In this document: positions 11,801 to 23,597 of the stretch, piece by piece | How positions within the stretch are numbered: the first letter of the stretch is position 1 | How the letters are laid out: every line of letters begins with the position of its first letter | Assembly: GCA_963924555.1 (NCBI GenBank) | Contig: OZ004593.1 | Location: forward strand, 6,754,480-6,818,479 | Direction of reading: 5' to 3' | Source of the DNA: Crambe crambe | Lineage: Eukaryota > Porifera > Demospongiae > Poecilosclerida > Crambeidae | Length of the DNA stretch: 64,000 bases | Translations under genes and position numbers: made by a program | The notes under the pieces: model-generated | Told to the model about the DNA's origin: nothing | Seen by the model: only the letters and a program-made list of their open reading frames with translations | The model's database searches: none

Positions 11801-14800
11801 AGGAGCTCTACAATGAGATCACGGCCGGACGAGCTGACTCCAGTGTGGCTGCCAGCTCTCTCACTGCCAAACTTGAACACCTGACTAACCTCCACCGTCA
11901 CTTGGAGGACAGTTTGAGAGATAGCCAGAAGGAGAGTCCAAATAAGTCTGGTGCTTCCAACACTAGTTATACCACTTATTACTACATGAGAGGAGGTGAG
12001 AGGAGCTCTGGGGAGGACGAGGAGGGGGAGGAGGGGATCAAGGGGACCAGTACGCCTAAAGTGACCCCTAAGAGTAAGAAGACTTCGCCACAGAAAGAAG
12101 CTGAGATCAATGCTCTTCGGGCAGAATTGGAAGAGATGAGACGATGGAACGAGGCGTTGCAGGCTCGTTTGGATGAAAGTCGGAAGACGAGACACGTTGG
12201 TGTGGGGATGGAGAAAGGAGGGGACGCACAAGAGGAGAAGGAGAGGTCATCTGTGCCCCCGGAAAAGTACTTAGAGCTGACGAGAGAAGTGGATCGTTTG
12301 CTGGAGGAGTTGGAAGGAGAAAAGGAGAGATCTAGGGCTGAGAATTTCCAGAAACAAAAAGAGCTGAATGCCATTCAGGCAACTCTGAGAGCCACAGAGA
12401 ATAAAGTGAGAGAGTTGGAAGAGAACTTGAAGGCTGCCTTGCTGAGAGATGCCAATACCTCAACCGATCACTTTCAAGAATTGGAAAGATTGGTGAGTGA
12501 GTTAGAGGATGCCCGTGCTGCTATTGCTAGGCTGAAAGGACAGCTTGAAGGTGTCCAGCGCAATAATGCAAGTTTGAAAGAGCAGCTTGATGGTGCTCAA
12601 GGAACCATAGCTAGACTTAAGGGTCAGTTAGATTATGAGGGCAAGGAAAACCGGAAACTAAGGGAAGAACTATCTGATATCAGCATCAGTTCTATGGAAC
12701 GATCTCCACGTAAGAATGACCCGGGGCTGGCTAGCACTTCCTCCTTGCCAAACCTCTTTTCATCAGAAACACCAAAAGCCGGAAGCAGAACTGACAGTTG
12801 GACCAATACTCGAACCTCGCCCAGAGGTGATAGACCTGATGTCAGTGCACTCAAGGCAAAGAATGAAGATATCACTCGCTTGAATGTTGAGCTCCAGAGA
12901 AAGTGTCATGAACAGTTATTGAAGACTCCTCCTCACTCCCGACCCAGTAGTGCAGGCTCCGCCCACTGGCAGGCCCGCCTCCGTGAACAGGAGGAGGTTC
13001 TCCGTTCCGAGATGATGGAGAAGGAGCGGGTCCTGTTGGGACAGGTGCGTGACGCCGAAGCCCGTTTGTTGGAGAAGGAAGGGGAGTGGCAGGCAAAGCT
13101 GGCCAAGCTTCAACAGGAAGGGGTGGAGCTTGAAAGACAACTGGCTGAAGCCATGAAGAGCAAGCAAAACCTGAGAGTGAAAGTAATGGAGGGAACAGAC
13201 ACCATTCAGGCAAAGGATGAAGAGATCTTGAAGTAAGCTGTATGAAATTAATTCCCATGTTATTCATTATATGAAATACGAATAATGTGTCCCTTCATGG
13301 AAATTTTGCTACTCTGTACAGTTTGACTCGGTCGTTATCCAAGTCCCAGGAAAAGATTCGAATCCTGGAAGAAAGGATAGACCAGCTCTTGACGGAGAAG
13401 AATGCTGTCATCCATGAGTTGGAGCAGACGATCCATCAGTTGGAGTGGGAACTGAAGCTCTCCAAAGAGTCTGCCAGCCGTCTCAGGCATTCTCTGCACG
13501 TGCTGGATGGCACAGGGGGAGGGGGAGAGGAGATGGGAGGAAAAAGAGGAGGGACTGCAGCTGAGATGCAGACTCTACATGAGACTCTGGACATGCTGAC
13601 TCAGGAATTAACTGTTTCAATGGAGGAGCTTCAAAACTTGAAGCAAAGGTAAAGAGAAATGCCTAAAGTGTCTTTTGTAATGTGATTTATGCATTCTTCA
13701 GACACCACAACCTTGGGGAACAGAAGACTTTGTTGAGTAGCCAACTCTCTTCGTGCCAGGAGCAAGTGCGTACCTTACAAAGTGAATTGGAAATCTACCA
13801 ACAGCTTCTCGAGGAGCTGAAGAAGGCTGCATCGAGGAGGGAGGCCGGGACACAGGCCGGACAGGATGAAGAGGATGGGGGATCTCCACTGCCAAGAGGA
13901 CGAGGGGTGTTGGACGAGAGGGTGACACAGCTGCTGGAGGAAGTTGCACATCTGAGGGATCAACTGGATGGGAGCATTCGTGGAAATAACACTCTTGCAG
14001 ACCAACTCAAGACAAAGCTAGGCCATACAAGACAAAGAGAAACTGGGATCACATCAGATCACTCCCACAAAAAATCATCTGTTGGGTCACAGCACACTAC
14101 AAGTTTTATACACCACAAGTCCAATGGTATTCCACCTTCTAAACCCAAAGGTGGGCATTAAATAGGATAAGAGAGTAGCTTTCCATCGGTGGATTTCTCT
14201 CTTTGTAAATGTAACTTAATTCAATCCCCTCTCCTTCCTAAACAGCTTCTTCCAGTCCTAAATTGTCCCCGAGGTCTCATCGCCATGCTGACACTGATGA
14301 GTTCACTGGCAAGGGGTCTAACCTTGACTCGTCATCTTCAAGTTCCTTCTACTCCCACTCCTCCTCCAGTCGACTCGTCAACGGAGGAGGGGAAGGGGGA
14401 GGAGCAAGTGGACGTACTCCTCATCACTCCCACTTTTCCTCCTATGGATTTGGGGACTTTGAAACACTGGAGACCAGGCTCCAAAAGGCTCTGGACTCCC
14501 CAACACTCCAGGTGATAGCATAACAATGTTAAAGGTGCTAAATATACAGTCACATGAAAGAAGTGTGACTCAATTTTTGTAAAATTTGCACCTGCATCCC
14601 CCTATGCGGTAACTAGTAAAATTATTCCATACATTTAATTAACACAGGGGCAAGACCGAACTTTCCTGGAGCAGTTGCTGATGTACCTTCGTCAACAACG
14701 TCGACAACTGGATGAAAGCCGTCGCTTGCTTGAGCAGTTGGAACGGAACCACCAGCAGCTATTCGATGAAGAAGGGGATGGTCCAGGAATCCCGTTATCC

Positions 14801-15442
14801 TCACACATCCCTCCTCACTCTGGACACACTGGTCCCGTTCCTCCCTCTTCCTCATATGTCTTCCACTCGTCCCATCACCTTCCTTCCTCTTCATACACTC
14901 AATCCTCTCCTTCTCAAACTCGACATTTCACCACCACACATACCACTTCCCAAACAAAATCCAATACCAGTACCAATTATGGGACCCAAACTAAGCCTGC
15001 AAGTGGTTCCAGTTATGGAACAACAAAGTCACCTGGTGCTAGTCCAAAATTTCATTCCAAGCCGTTCAGTCCCAGCCAAGCCACTCAAACTAAATCTGGA
15101 GCTTCAGCAAGTTTTGGAGTACAGACCAGTCAAAGTGGTCTCACCAAAGGGTTATCATCAAGCAGTAATTCTCCTAGGGGTGTGGCCACAGTGGGGCTAG
15201 TCTCAAGAAGTGGTCCTGTTTCTAATGGACCTACAGGAAGGGGTGTGGCATCATCGACAGCTACAAGAAGTGGAAGTGCCACAGTGGATTTGCCATCCCT
15301 CTATGAACAATGTAAGTAGCTATATAGTTATTAACATAGGAGAATATTTGATGTCCTTTTCACCCATTTAGTATTGCAGACACATTCGTCTTTGGTGGAG
15401 GCCAGGGCAGCCCTCAACCAGCAGAAGAGTAACTTGCATTAG
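5801..15442 (+). CDS. CDK5RAP2: Centrosomin/CDK5RAP2-family centrosomal coiled-coil protein
   Basis: Twenty-four exons: 5801-5850, 6066-6157, 6449-6522, 7511-7618, 8126-8202, 8384-8570, 8630-8812, 8871-9086, 9156-9314, 9364-9522, 9591-9719, 9774-9848, 10067-10204, 10298-10352, 10415-10580, 10896-10971, 11025-11369, 11426-11578, 11725-13232, 13322-13648, 13702-14150, 14246-14511, 14648-15311, 15372-15442. Summed length 5727 nt gives 1908 aa; human CDK5RAP2 is about 1893. Residues about 65-140 carry the CM1 motif (DQEIQLGEMKKENFGLKLRI, YHLEEALRKKYG), which in this family recruits gamma-tubulin ring complexes to centrosomes. Nearly all the rest is heptad-rich coiled coil (Glu/Leu/Lys/Arg), with a Ser-rich tail. 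A C-terminal CM2-like part may be FLEQLLMYLRQQRRQLDESR, but I am unsure. PDE4DIP (myomegalin) is the paralogous alternative; a single ancestral gene is likely here. Confidence 0.85.
6911..7422. mobile_element. MITE-like element with perfect 23-bp terminal inverted repeats and TA ends
   Basis: The left end TACCGTAATCGTATAAATTT (continuing TCG) is repeated exactly, inverted, at the right end (7400-7422). The outermost TA on each side fits a TA target duplication, as in Tc1/mariner-type insertions. The inner part also shows weaker inverted similarity (GAAAATAACGAAAATAAAA). About 510 bp long, with no credible transposase, so non-autonomous. It sits in the third intron of the CDK5RAP2-like gene. 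It also carries a TGACGTCA word at 7320-7327. Confidence 0.8.
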
Positions 15443-15716
15443 CTATACTCACTGGTGTTTGCATTATTTTTATAGACTAGAATTACATGGCATAGTATGC
15501 ACAATAGCTTCTCTGCTTTTGTTTTAGTACGTATTATTTCTTGTTAACATAAAATAATGCGCACCTTTTTTACCCGCAAGCAATAATGCCAGCTGTAATT
15601 ATCAACACCGTACCTACCGTATACAGCTCAGCATAATTATAAAGTTTCCTGCAAAATATATAAAGACGGTTCTAGCCTAGTCTAATCCAGAAGCTTCGAA
15701 CTGTGAAAGTGCTGTT

Positions 15717-16942
15717 ATGACTTCGTTCAACTCTGATCGCGTGGAAGAGCTGTCCGCTGCAAGCTCTGTGCTGGCACACACCGGTAACATTACTAGCTGG
15801 AGAAAACTCAGGAGAAAAGGCGTCATCACTACCACAGATGAGGTAGGCTAAGTCAGTAGCTCGGGGAAACTAGCTAGACTTAACCGACTACATCACCTGC
15901 AGCTGGCATCTGCCCTAGAGGCTTCACTCACAAGCTGGCTAGGAAGACAGAGTGAGGTAAAGCTAGCTAGCTGTTTAAGCTACAAGACAAGGTGTGTGGT
16001 ATTTTGGCTACCACATGTTGGAATATTGATCTAATAATTTTAAAATATACCAACCACTGGAATGAACCTTATTTTACTTCTCACTTCCTTGCATGCATTA
16101 ATACCTTTCTGACTTGTAGCCAACCCCTGACCTTAACGAAGTGTTGGTCAGGAACACTGGACTCTGTCAGAAGGTGGAGGAGGCAGATAACCATGTCTTC
16201 ACCTTGAAGATCTTCCTCCACTATTGGAACCCTAATCTCCTCAGAGATGCAGTTCACAGAGGTAAGATGGCTGAGAAAAATTGAAGACATAAATTTTATT
16301 CCACTTTTTTTCCACTCCTCTTTTCATCAGCTCTTGATGAGCTTGGTCTTACCAAGGTGAACACCATCGTCCTTTCCTTCCCTTCTTCTCCAACCAACTC
16401 CAAACCAAGCCTGGACCTGATCAAACCAGTATGGAAGGAGATCGAATACCTCTCGCAGATGAGCATGGCTCAATCAGTGGGCGTGGCTGACCTTGATAAA
16501 GAACAGTTGGAGGAGCTGTACGAGTGGGCAGAGATGAAGCCAAAGGTCAACCAGGTCAACTTGGCTCATTGCTGCACTATCCCAAAGGTAGGTGAAGGAC
16601 AAAGTGGTTTTTCCCTGAGTGTCTCTTTTACCTGATTCCTTCATTAGGCTAATGTGTATAATAATGCCATGCCCTCTTTCTGTGGCAATTTATGTGTAGG
16701 ACTTGCAAGAGTTCTCCAAACAACACGGGATCAGACTGACCACCCACAATGACGACAGAGACATACTCCCACAAGACCAGCTCCACTCCATACTGGGCCA
16801 CACCCTCAAGCACGAAGCAGCCCACCCCATCAAGTGGAACATCTCATGGGTGGCTCGCTACTCCTCGGTCATCAAACTCAGGGGCATCATTGCCCACAAA
16901 GGCTACCTCCTCAGGCTGAACAATGACCGAGAGGCTGAGTGA
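15717..16942 (+). CDS. GCLM: Glutamate-cysteine ligase regulatory (modifier) subunit
   Basis: Five exons: 15717-15842, 15903-15956, 16120-16261, 16331-16587 and 16700-16942; 822 nt, 273 aa (human 274). GCLM binds the catalytic subunit GCLC, lowers its Km for glutamate and relieves feedback inhibition, so it controls the first step of glutathione synthesis in the cytosol. Clear family stretches are HTGNITSWRKLRRK near the start, VGVADLDKEQLEELYEWAEM, KPKVNQVNLAHCC, GIRLTTHND and RYSSVIKLRGIIAHKGYLL near the end. The fold is aldo-keto-reductase-like. It lies 274 bp downstream of the CDK5RAP2-like stop on the same strand and has its own upstream region, so separate transcription is likely. No antioxidant-response element was identified with certainty. 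Confidence 0.94.
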
Positions 16943-17127
16943 AGTTCACTCCATACATTTCTATCTAATGTAGTAAAACTACCCCCTCCCCTGTCCTTAT
17001 AATACCCTCAGCCCCTCCCCATCCCTCTATTGTATTTTTTTATTTCAATGTCAATTATAATATCAACAATTATTTGTCATGTCACTGATTTGTATTGTTT
17101 GTATGGTGCTAATAACTTATTGAAAGT

Positions 17128-17799
17128 TCAGCTTGGAGTTCTGTTAGTTGACAGTATCTCTTTGTCTTTCCTTTTCTTTGCCATCTTCTCCCTGATGGCC
17201 TGCACTTCACTGTCATTGGGATTTATGCGGAAAAACTGTCGTGCCATTCTATCTTTAAAGTCTCTCACCTGAGCAGGAAAACCATGGAGCTCAATAAGCA
17301 GGAATGGACTCCAATAATTACAGGGACATCTTCTATCACGAGAGGTAATGGACATACATACTATTGGGAGTTGGGCGCCAGCATTTGTACTTTGTAGAGA
17401 GGTTGTCCTCTTTTGGAGGTTATATACAAAGGTGCTTATAGGTTGTCCTTTGTCGAGAGGTTTGTCCTCATTCAGAATGTCCTTATCAGAGGTTCATTTA
17501 ATAAAGGGGAATGACTCACCCAAGAAAAAATATGTGTGCGAGGACCATAGTCGTGCTCAAAAACCATATAATATCCAATTCCTATCAGAGAAACACACAC
17601 ACTTTCATTGTGGCTGCATATATAAGTATTAAAAGAGAAACGTACCAATGCAGACAAGATAATTGAAGATTTTGAAAGCAGTTTGGTAGTTTCCGAAAAT
17701 GTATGGTTTCAGCATATCTTTGGTGAATCCTGGAGGATACTTTCTGCCACCCCCTCCATGTCCTCCTCCTCTCCCAGCTCCACCACTCGACTCAGACAT
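17128..17799 (-). CDS. Small uncharacterised protein with one hydrophobic segment
   Basis: Three exons: 17799-17646, 17581-17520 and 17268-17128; 357 nt, 118 aa, phases consistent. The N-terminus is Ser/Gly-rich (MSESSGGAGRGGGHGGGGRK). A hydrophobic stretch follows at residues about 40-60 (AFKIFNYLVCIGIGYYMVF), then EHDYGPRTHIFSWVRDFKDR, and a basic C-terminus with REKMAKKRKDKE. This looks like a single-pass membrane protein of the small mitochondrial or ER type, but I do not recognise the family. Coding status rests on clean splice sites and a smooth reading across both junctions. It converges with GCLM (185 bp apart) and is head-to-head with the C6orf136 homologue. Confidence 0.65.
17391..17422. 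repeat. Dispersed repeat fragment, copy 1
   Basis: The word TTTGTAGAGAGGTTGTCCTC and the following TTTTGGAGGTTA recur, inverted and nearly identical, at 59852-59886. A partial degenerate repeat (GGTTGTCCTTTGTCGAGAGG) lies just downstream at 17441-17460. It is intronic in the small minus-strand gene. It probably marks an old mobile-element family. Confidence 0.6.
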
Positions 17800-17959
17800 T
17801 AATTTTGATCCCTTTAGAAAAAGGAGGTAAAGGGTCGGCGCCGCCAGAGTGTAAAGGTCAAATCGTGTGAAATCTTTTGTCTCCTTACGCCGAAGAATTC
17901 GAGTGCCATGGTCTGAATGAAAGCAAGAGGTCTGGTGGATTCTACCTAGTAATAAGAAG
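17800..17959. promoter_or_regulatory. Probable bidirectional promoter (small gene / C6orf136 homologue)
   Basis: A gap of 160 bp separates two divergent start codons. It must hold at least one promoter. No named element is evident. Confidence 0.45.
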
Positions 17960-19358
17960 ATGAACTTAACTGGAATGGCAGCATTATCAGAAGCAGCTTT
18001 ACAGCAGGGGTGTGGTTTTGCTCCTCAGCTTTTCCTGAGACACCTATCCTCATGTAGGCACCTTTCTCCTCCTCCTCCTCTTATCCTGTCCGCCTTCCCT
18101 GCCTCCCTCAGACCCCTGCATGTTACAGACACCAGGGAACGCCATGTGCACAAGCACAAGGTATGCCCTGTTGCCAAGGACAACTGGCCAAGCCCACTAC
18201 CAATCAACAGTTCAAGTGGCATCAATCCAGCCTGTCATCATGGGAGATGTAGTCTCATCAACCCAGCCTGTCATCATAGGAGATCTAGTCTCGTCAATCC
18301 AGCCTGTCATCATGAGAGATGTAGTCCCATCATGTTGAACAGTGCTGTACTGGACTCCAGGATGGCTAGAGATAGACTCCAACTACAGTCACATGACCCA
18401 CTTTCGATCCTGTGGACTCTGTTGCAAACTAAACTGTTTAGGGAGCCACTTAGGCAAGTCCATCATAGGAGACCTGGTCCCATCGAGTGGAGTGGCACTG
18501 AGCTGGAGACAGATAGCCTCCAATCACAGTCACATGACTCACTTTTGATCTTACCGACCAGATATGAATCATGGCCAGTTACCGATCAAAGACTAAATCC
18601 CTCTGTGCACATTTTATCTGATGAAGTAATGTCACCAAACTCCTGTAGCTCTATATGGAAATCATGTGACTTAATGAAAGCCACACCCACTACATCCAAC
18701 CCACAGACATCTCCAGAACTACCAGAAGACCGCCCAAGTCCTGCACAGCTCTCTGTCATTCTCCTCAAACTCAGGGAAGAGGTGAGTCTTATAGCTATCC
18801 ATTTGCTAAATGTCACATTTCCCTACATTTCTTTTTCTATATCTAGCTTCCAGTCTTCTTCAGTGGTCACCACAGTTATGATATGTACTCTTTAGACCTC
18901 ATCTTTTCAAATAAACTGTTTTTCTTCCCATGGACATTGCGCAGTAGGTGGAGCTATCGTTGTTTCCTCACTTCTTTCAGAAAATTCCTAAGATGTGGTT
19001 ACTCCCAGCTCAACTTGGATCTTATTTCGATCACTAAGGATCCAGACAGAGGAAAGATTGAAGCACGCTGGAGACTCAGAGGAAAGCCACTTCTCCGATC
19101 CAAAGACAGGTAGTTATAGATATATAACTATAGGTCAAGAAAAGAAAGAGAATCCATAGCTGTATTATCTCTCTTCCTTATTTTAGGGTAATTTTGGATG
19201 GTTACTCAGAGTTTCAAGTGAACTCAGATGGCCTTATCTCTTATCACAAGATGGATTGCATCATGCCCGTGCAGAAAGTACCTGGTAGACTAAGAACATT
19301 CCTAAGAAGATCCCTAAATCTTCTACCAAAAGAACCTTCTCTTTCACAAACCAATTGA
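17960..19358 (+). CDS. C6orf136: C6orf136 / DUF2358-family protein
   Basis: Three exons: 17960-18781, 18847-19109 and 19187-19358; 1257 nt, 418 aa. The C-terminal 145 residues follow human C6orf136: PVFFSGHHSYDMYSLDLIF, a middle part with IEARWRLRGKPLL, then VILDGYSEFQVNSDGLISYH and KMDCIMP. This is the DUF2358 domain, thought to have an NTF2/SnoaL-like fold; its function is not established. The first exon (274 codons) is poorly conserved. It starts with an Arg/Ser/Leu-rich stretch that might be a mitochondrial targeting sequence (inference). It then has three imperfect copies of a 10-11 residue unit (INPACHHGRCS) and a longer duplication around QSHDP/QSHDS. The start ATG at 17960 is the first in the open frame. 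Confidence 0.8.
18217..18335 (+). repeat. In-frame 33-bp minisatellite encoding NPACHH units
   Basis: Three imperfect tandem copies of a unit like CATCAATCCAGCCTGTCATC (plus ATGGGAGATGTAG) lie in exon 1 of the C6orf136 homologue. They keep the frame and read as INPACHHGRCSL variants. The unit length is a multiple of three. Confidence 0.75.
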
Positions 19359-19598
19359 TCCTAATGCAGACCTGCTGATACTAACACAAATTCACATTAA
19401 TCTTAGCTACATTGGTGATGGCTGCATTGTAGAGTGCATGTGTATTTATTTTGTAGCTGATTGCTAAGTCTTGAATAGTCTTAATTTTGTATATCTCTTC
19501 GATTTCCACATCTTATGCTTCCCAGGATTGAAATACAGAGCTATCATGTCCCTACCTGCATGTATATAATCAAGACACGACATGACATGAGTTTGTAG

Positions 19599-22500
19599 CT
19601 AGCCACTCCTATCTATACCTCTTTTAGACATCTCCAAAGGCGATTCAATTTTGATTTGGTGTGCATAAGTGGCAGCTTCTAGGTCTTCCAACAGCTGCAT
19701 GCCGGTACAAATGGCTAACTCATTCTCTTTACAAAATTATAATAGCTAATGGGCAAACTCCACAACTATAGATACTCACTTTTTCTCCTTGTTTGTTGCC
19801 GGCCACATTGGATTCCATCAAGTGGATGAAAGACTGTCCAGGGACTAGCTTGCTCATGTGACTTGCAACAGCTTGCCAGAAACTACACAGTCATCATAGG
19901 ATAAACCTCTAGAGCGTACAGGCTGACCTATAGCTAGATACAGTCTTACTCCAAAAGTTCTGAATTGCTCCGAATTTTGACTGGTGTAACGGGCATTTTC
20001 TTCACCAGATACATGTATCCAGGTCCACCCTATATGTATAACCAACATGTTCAAAATAACTAGCATCATATTTGTTGCTCTTTGAAAGCTAGCTAGCTTA
20101 ATTTGTCAATCCATCCTGAACCGTGCGGCATTATGCACTAACTTGCCTTGCAGACTATGCCAATGTATTTAGCCTTGGCTCCAGGCATGTAGCCCTCCAG
20201 CATCTCTTCAATCTTCTTTACCAAACTGTGAGGTGTCTCGTTGTGGAAATCCTGAAGAACCATTAGTGCATGCATGAATGATTGGTATGAGGCTTTTAGT
20301 TACTGCTTATTACTTACATAGATGTAGACAAGAATCCCTGGCAACACAGCATCCCTCAGAAGACTGCACTTTGGAACAGTAGAAGAAATTAACTGCAAGA
20401 AAAATGTTATAGAACCAGTCAAATATCCTATGTACTATAATTTTAATTTAATATCTGAAATTCAGAATCTGATCATGGCTACCTCTTCCTCACCAGTATT
20501 ATCTGAGGGGTGTAATTTTGCGGCAGCACTACCTCCATCTGTCGTGCAGCATAGAAAGAGGTGTGATCAATATCATTCATGAACTTATAGTAGTCGAGTC
20601 TCATGGCAGTGGTCAAGTTCTGCAAACGACGAATCATTCTCCCCCCTAGAATAACAGGATTAATGACACCATAGGTAATGACCACAGATTGTATGCATGG
20701 TGAAAATTGTTGGGATGTGATGAAGGCTGTCGTCAAAGGGTCAGAATCTCTTCTCCTGCACTCTATCTGAAATGCGTCCTCAAGTCCACCGTTAAGTGAG
20801 CTATAGCTAGCTATGTCCACCGTTAAGTGAGCTATGTCCACCGTTAAGTGAGCTATAGCTAGCTATGTCCACCGTTAAGTGAGCTATAGCTAGCTATGTC
20901 CATTGCTATAGCTACCTATCATGTATACCTTTACTGAATTCTGCTGCTTTCACAAGTGTCTCCATTTCTGGAGGAGTAATCAGTATGGAATCCTCCCCAT
21001 AGTCTTCAGGAACTGTCTCTCCAGCCTTCTCTCTCTCTTTCTTCCGCACAGCTACGTGGATCTTGTGCATGAGTTCAGGGGTGAATACAGTACTGGTATC
21101 ATCAGTACCCTCTCTTCCTTCTTTTTCATCACCTCCATCTTCCACTATCTCATCGTACAACATTTGTACCAAGCTATTCGCCTTTCCTTCTTCCTCCTCT
21201 TCCTCTTCTTCTTCTTCCTCTTCTTCTTCCTCTTCTTCTTCCTCTTCCTCCACTTCTTCTCCTTTTTCATTTCTTTCCTCCATCCCTTCTTCTTCAATAT
21301 TGGCAACATCTCCTTTGCTGTCTTCAACTTCAGGCTCTAACCTGTAATGATTTACTGAGCTCTCCTGTCCTTCTGCAGCAGTAAATGCCACTTCCTGATG
21401 AGAGGATTTTGTGATAGCACTCTTGGGTGACCACATCTGATCAGTCCTTTTCACCTGACTGACCTTTTTGTAACTGAAACCTTGTACTACAGTAGATATT
21501 GAGAGTTGATTGGTCTCCTCTCCTTTGCCTTTACTTTTTCGGTTGGTAGCAAAACTCGGAGCGATGAATTTGGCAGGCTTAATCTCTTCCTTTGCAACAA
21601 CTGTAAGACATACCTTGGATGATTTATTTTTTGTGGAAGACTTGCTTGTGTTATTACTCTTTGCAAGAAGTTTGCTTCCCATAGTATTTGTTGCTGATTT
21701 TCTTGTACTGTTTGTGTTTGCTACTGGACTGTTCAAAGAAGGCTTGCTTTCTTCTGATTTTCTTGGATTCTTCACAGAGAGTTTATTTGCTGCCAATTTA
21801 TCAAGCATTTGACTATTTGCAGAAGGCTTGCTTTCTTCTGATCTTCTTCTTGGATTCTTCACGGAGGGCTCATTTTCTATATTTGCTGCCAATCTATTTG
21901 CAGATTCAGGCATATGAGGGCTGCTTTCAGCTGATTTTCCAGGACTAACATCTACATATTCAGGCTTGCTTTCTGTATCTTTTCTTACACGACTTGTAGT
22001 CTTGGTCTCCCCTGCAGTATTCAAACTGCCACTCATAATTCTGGTCACTTGTTGCACTATGTTGCTATGATACTGATTGAGTGGAGGCTGCAGTGGAGAT
22101 GAAATGGAGATTTCGGGGATGCCTGTACCAGCAGAGAGAGGCAAGTCCTGTTCCTGGAGAGAAGGGCTGATAACTAATTGGGGAAGCTGAAATTCTGGTG
22201 CATGATATTTTGTCTCTTTAGGAATTGAATGACATTGTCTTAATTCCTTCGCACTTTGAGTTTTCCTCATGTGTTTACTCTCTGTTTCATCTTTACGTAA
22301 CCTTGCTCCCCCCTCCCACATGCTACTGACTTTGACATTCTCAGGATGACTGGCCTGCCTACTCCAAGTACCCCCAGAGGAAGCCAAAATGGCTGTGAAG
22401 TTGCTTGTGTCCAGGAATAGTTGATGACTTGATGGTGAAGTTTTTGGGGGTGATTTCTGTGGTTCTTTCACCTCAGATCCAACTCTGTTTAAGGGAGCAA

Positions 22501-23303
22501 TCTCGTCTTTGACTTTCAAATCGCCTTGATCGTGGTTTGTGTAGAGAGGAACTCCCTTGGCTGTATCATCAAGCACCTGATTGGAAGATACATTCCTAAC
22601 AGTCTTCTCTACCGGAAGAGGTCTCTTTTGTACGGAGAGATTGGGAGGGGATGACATTGGCCTCCTACCATCAGAGAATAATGAAGTCATTGACATTAGC
22701 TATTAAGCTTCAAATAGCTCTCTGGTCAAGTGTGCTCATTTAGCAATAACTTACCTCTGAAATTTGGCTGCATTCTGCACATTTGTCTTTGGATTCTTTC
22801 TCTCCTGATGACTACGAATTACCCTATCATGAATTGATTGCAATGATTTGAGTGTAGGACCTTCCAATAATTTTGGCTTAGCTACCTCTGAATATGAAAA
22901 GCTGCATCATGCAACTCCTTGGCTGAAATATTCTTGCTGTCCATCCACCTCATCTCAGCCATGATGACTTCAGGACTAGGGAGGGTTCCACCCCCATCCC
23001 CAGGCCCTTCTTTAGGTATGTGGAGTGGAGAGATGCCTGCAGGGTACCACTCTGGCTCCTTATCTTCTCTCCTCTCTTCAGCATCCTTGTCTTCTTGTGA
23101 ATGGAGATGCTGGAAGTGCTCATTCAGTAATTCTTGTCTGAAAGTGATAGCATCATGCATGGTGGAAAGGAAATTTTATATAAATTTACTATCCAAACAG
23201 TGTTTGATTCCCTTGCTCACCTTATCTTAGCATGAGCGGCCACAACAGCCGAAGGATACTCTTCATCTGTGAGCTCTTTCTTACTGGTAATAATGGCTCC
23301 CAT
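19599..23303 (-). CDS. Unrecognised protein with IQ-type motif, polyGlu tract and conserved-looking C-terminal domain
   Basis: Proposed exons: 23303-23221, 23137-22886, 22823-22755, 22664-20929, 20645-20494, 20392-20318, 20251-20147, 20029-19950, 19861-19780 and 19724-19599; 2760 nt, 919 aa. An IQ-type motif (AAFHIQRVIRSHQERK) appears exactly across the exon 2/3 junction, which supports that splice. Exon 4 encodes about 580 Ser/Lys/Glu-rich residues and a run of about 20 Glu. The C-terminal exons read smoothly: YYKFMNDIDHTSFYAARQME, SLLRDAVLPGILVYIYDFHN, YIGIVCKGGPGYMYLVKKMP. The alternating strands and helices suggest a compact globular domain. I do not recognise the family. The intron after exon 7 uses a GC donor (AAG|GCAAGT). 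The last three exon boundaries are less certain than the rest. Confidence 0.6.
20785..20902. repeat. 31-bp intronic minisatellite, four copies
   Basis: Copies of GTCCACCGTTAAGTGAGCTA (plus TAGCTAGCTAT) stand in tandem, one with an internal deletion. They fill almost half of the 283-bp intron at 20646-20928 of the minus-strand gene. They stay open on the minus strand and create a misleading frame reading into exon 5. Confidence 0.85.
21181..21260 (-). repeat. GAA/GAG tract encoding polyglutamate
   Basis: A purine-rich run on the minus strand that reads as about 20 consecutive Glu in exon 4 of the IQ-motif gene. The complementary strand reads as polySer or Leu/Phe in other frames, which are not genes. 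Confidence 0.8.
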
Positions 23304-23597
23304 TGCAGCTTGTAGCTAACACTTAGCAGCTAGCTCTTTTCTTTATAACAGAGCATTGACATTCTGTTTAGCTACCAGTAGTTATTTCACACTTTTGTAA
23401 TGGATTTAATACATAGTGCAAATTAGTGTGTACAATTTGTTAGTATAACAGGATAGTGCTAATGAATACTAAGTACAGTTGCTAAGGAACTGAATGAAAG
23501 TTAAAATTTACAGAAAAAGATAAAGAAGGACAGAAAATTCCTTGATTGGGGATACACTTATGTTGTAATCGACAGTCGACAGTTACATGATCTACAA

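Noticed and set aside
21063-21347. Plus-strand polySer frames opposite the polyGlu tract
   Set aside because: Artefact of GAA/GAG repeats on the minus strand.
22824-22885. Coding-looking stretch KPKLLEGPTLKSLQSIHD in the IQ-motif gene
   Set aside because: It reads well, but joining it leaves a phase mismatch, while treating it as a 62-bp intron restores the IQ motif. I kept it as intron with some doubt.
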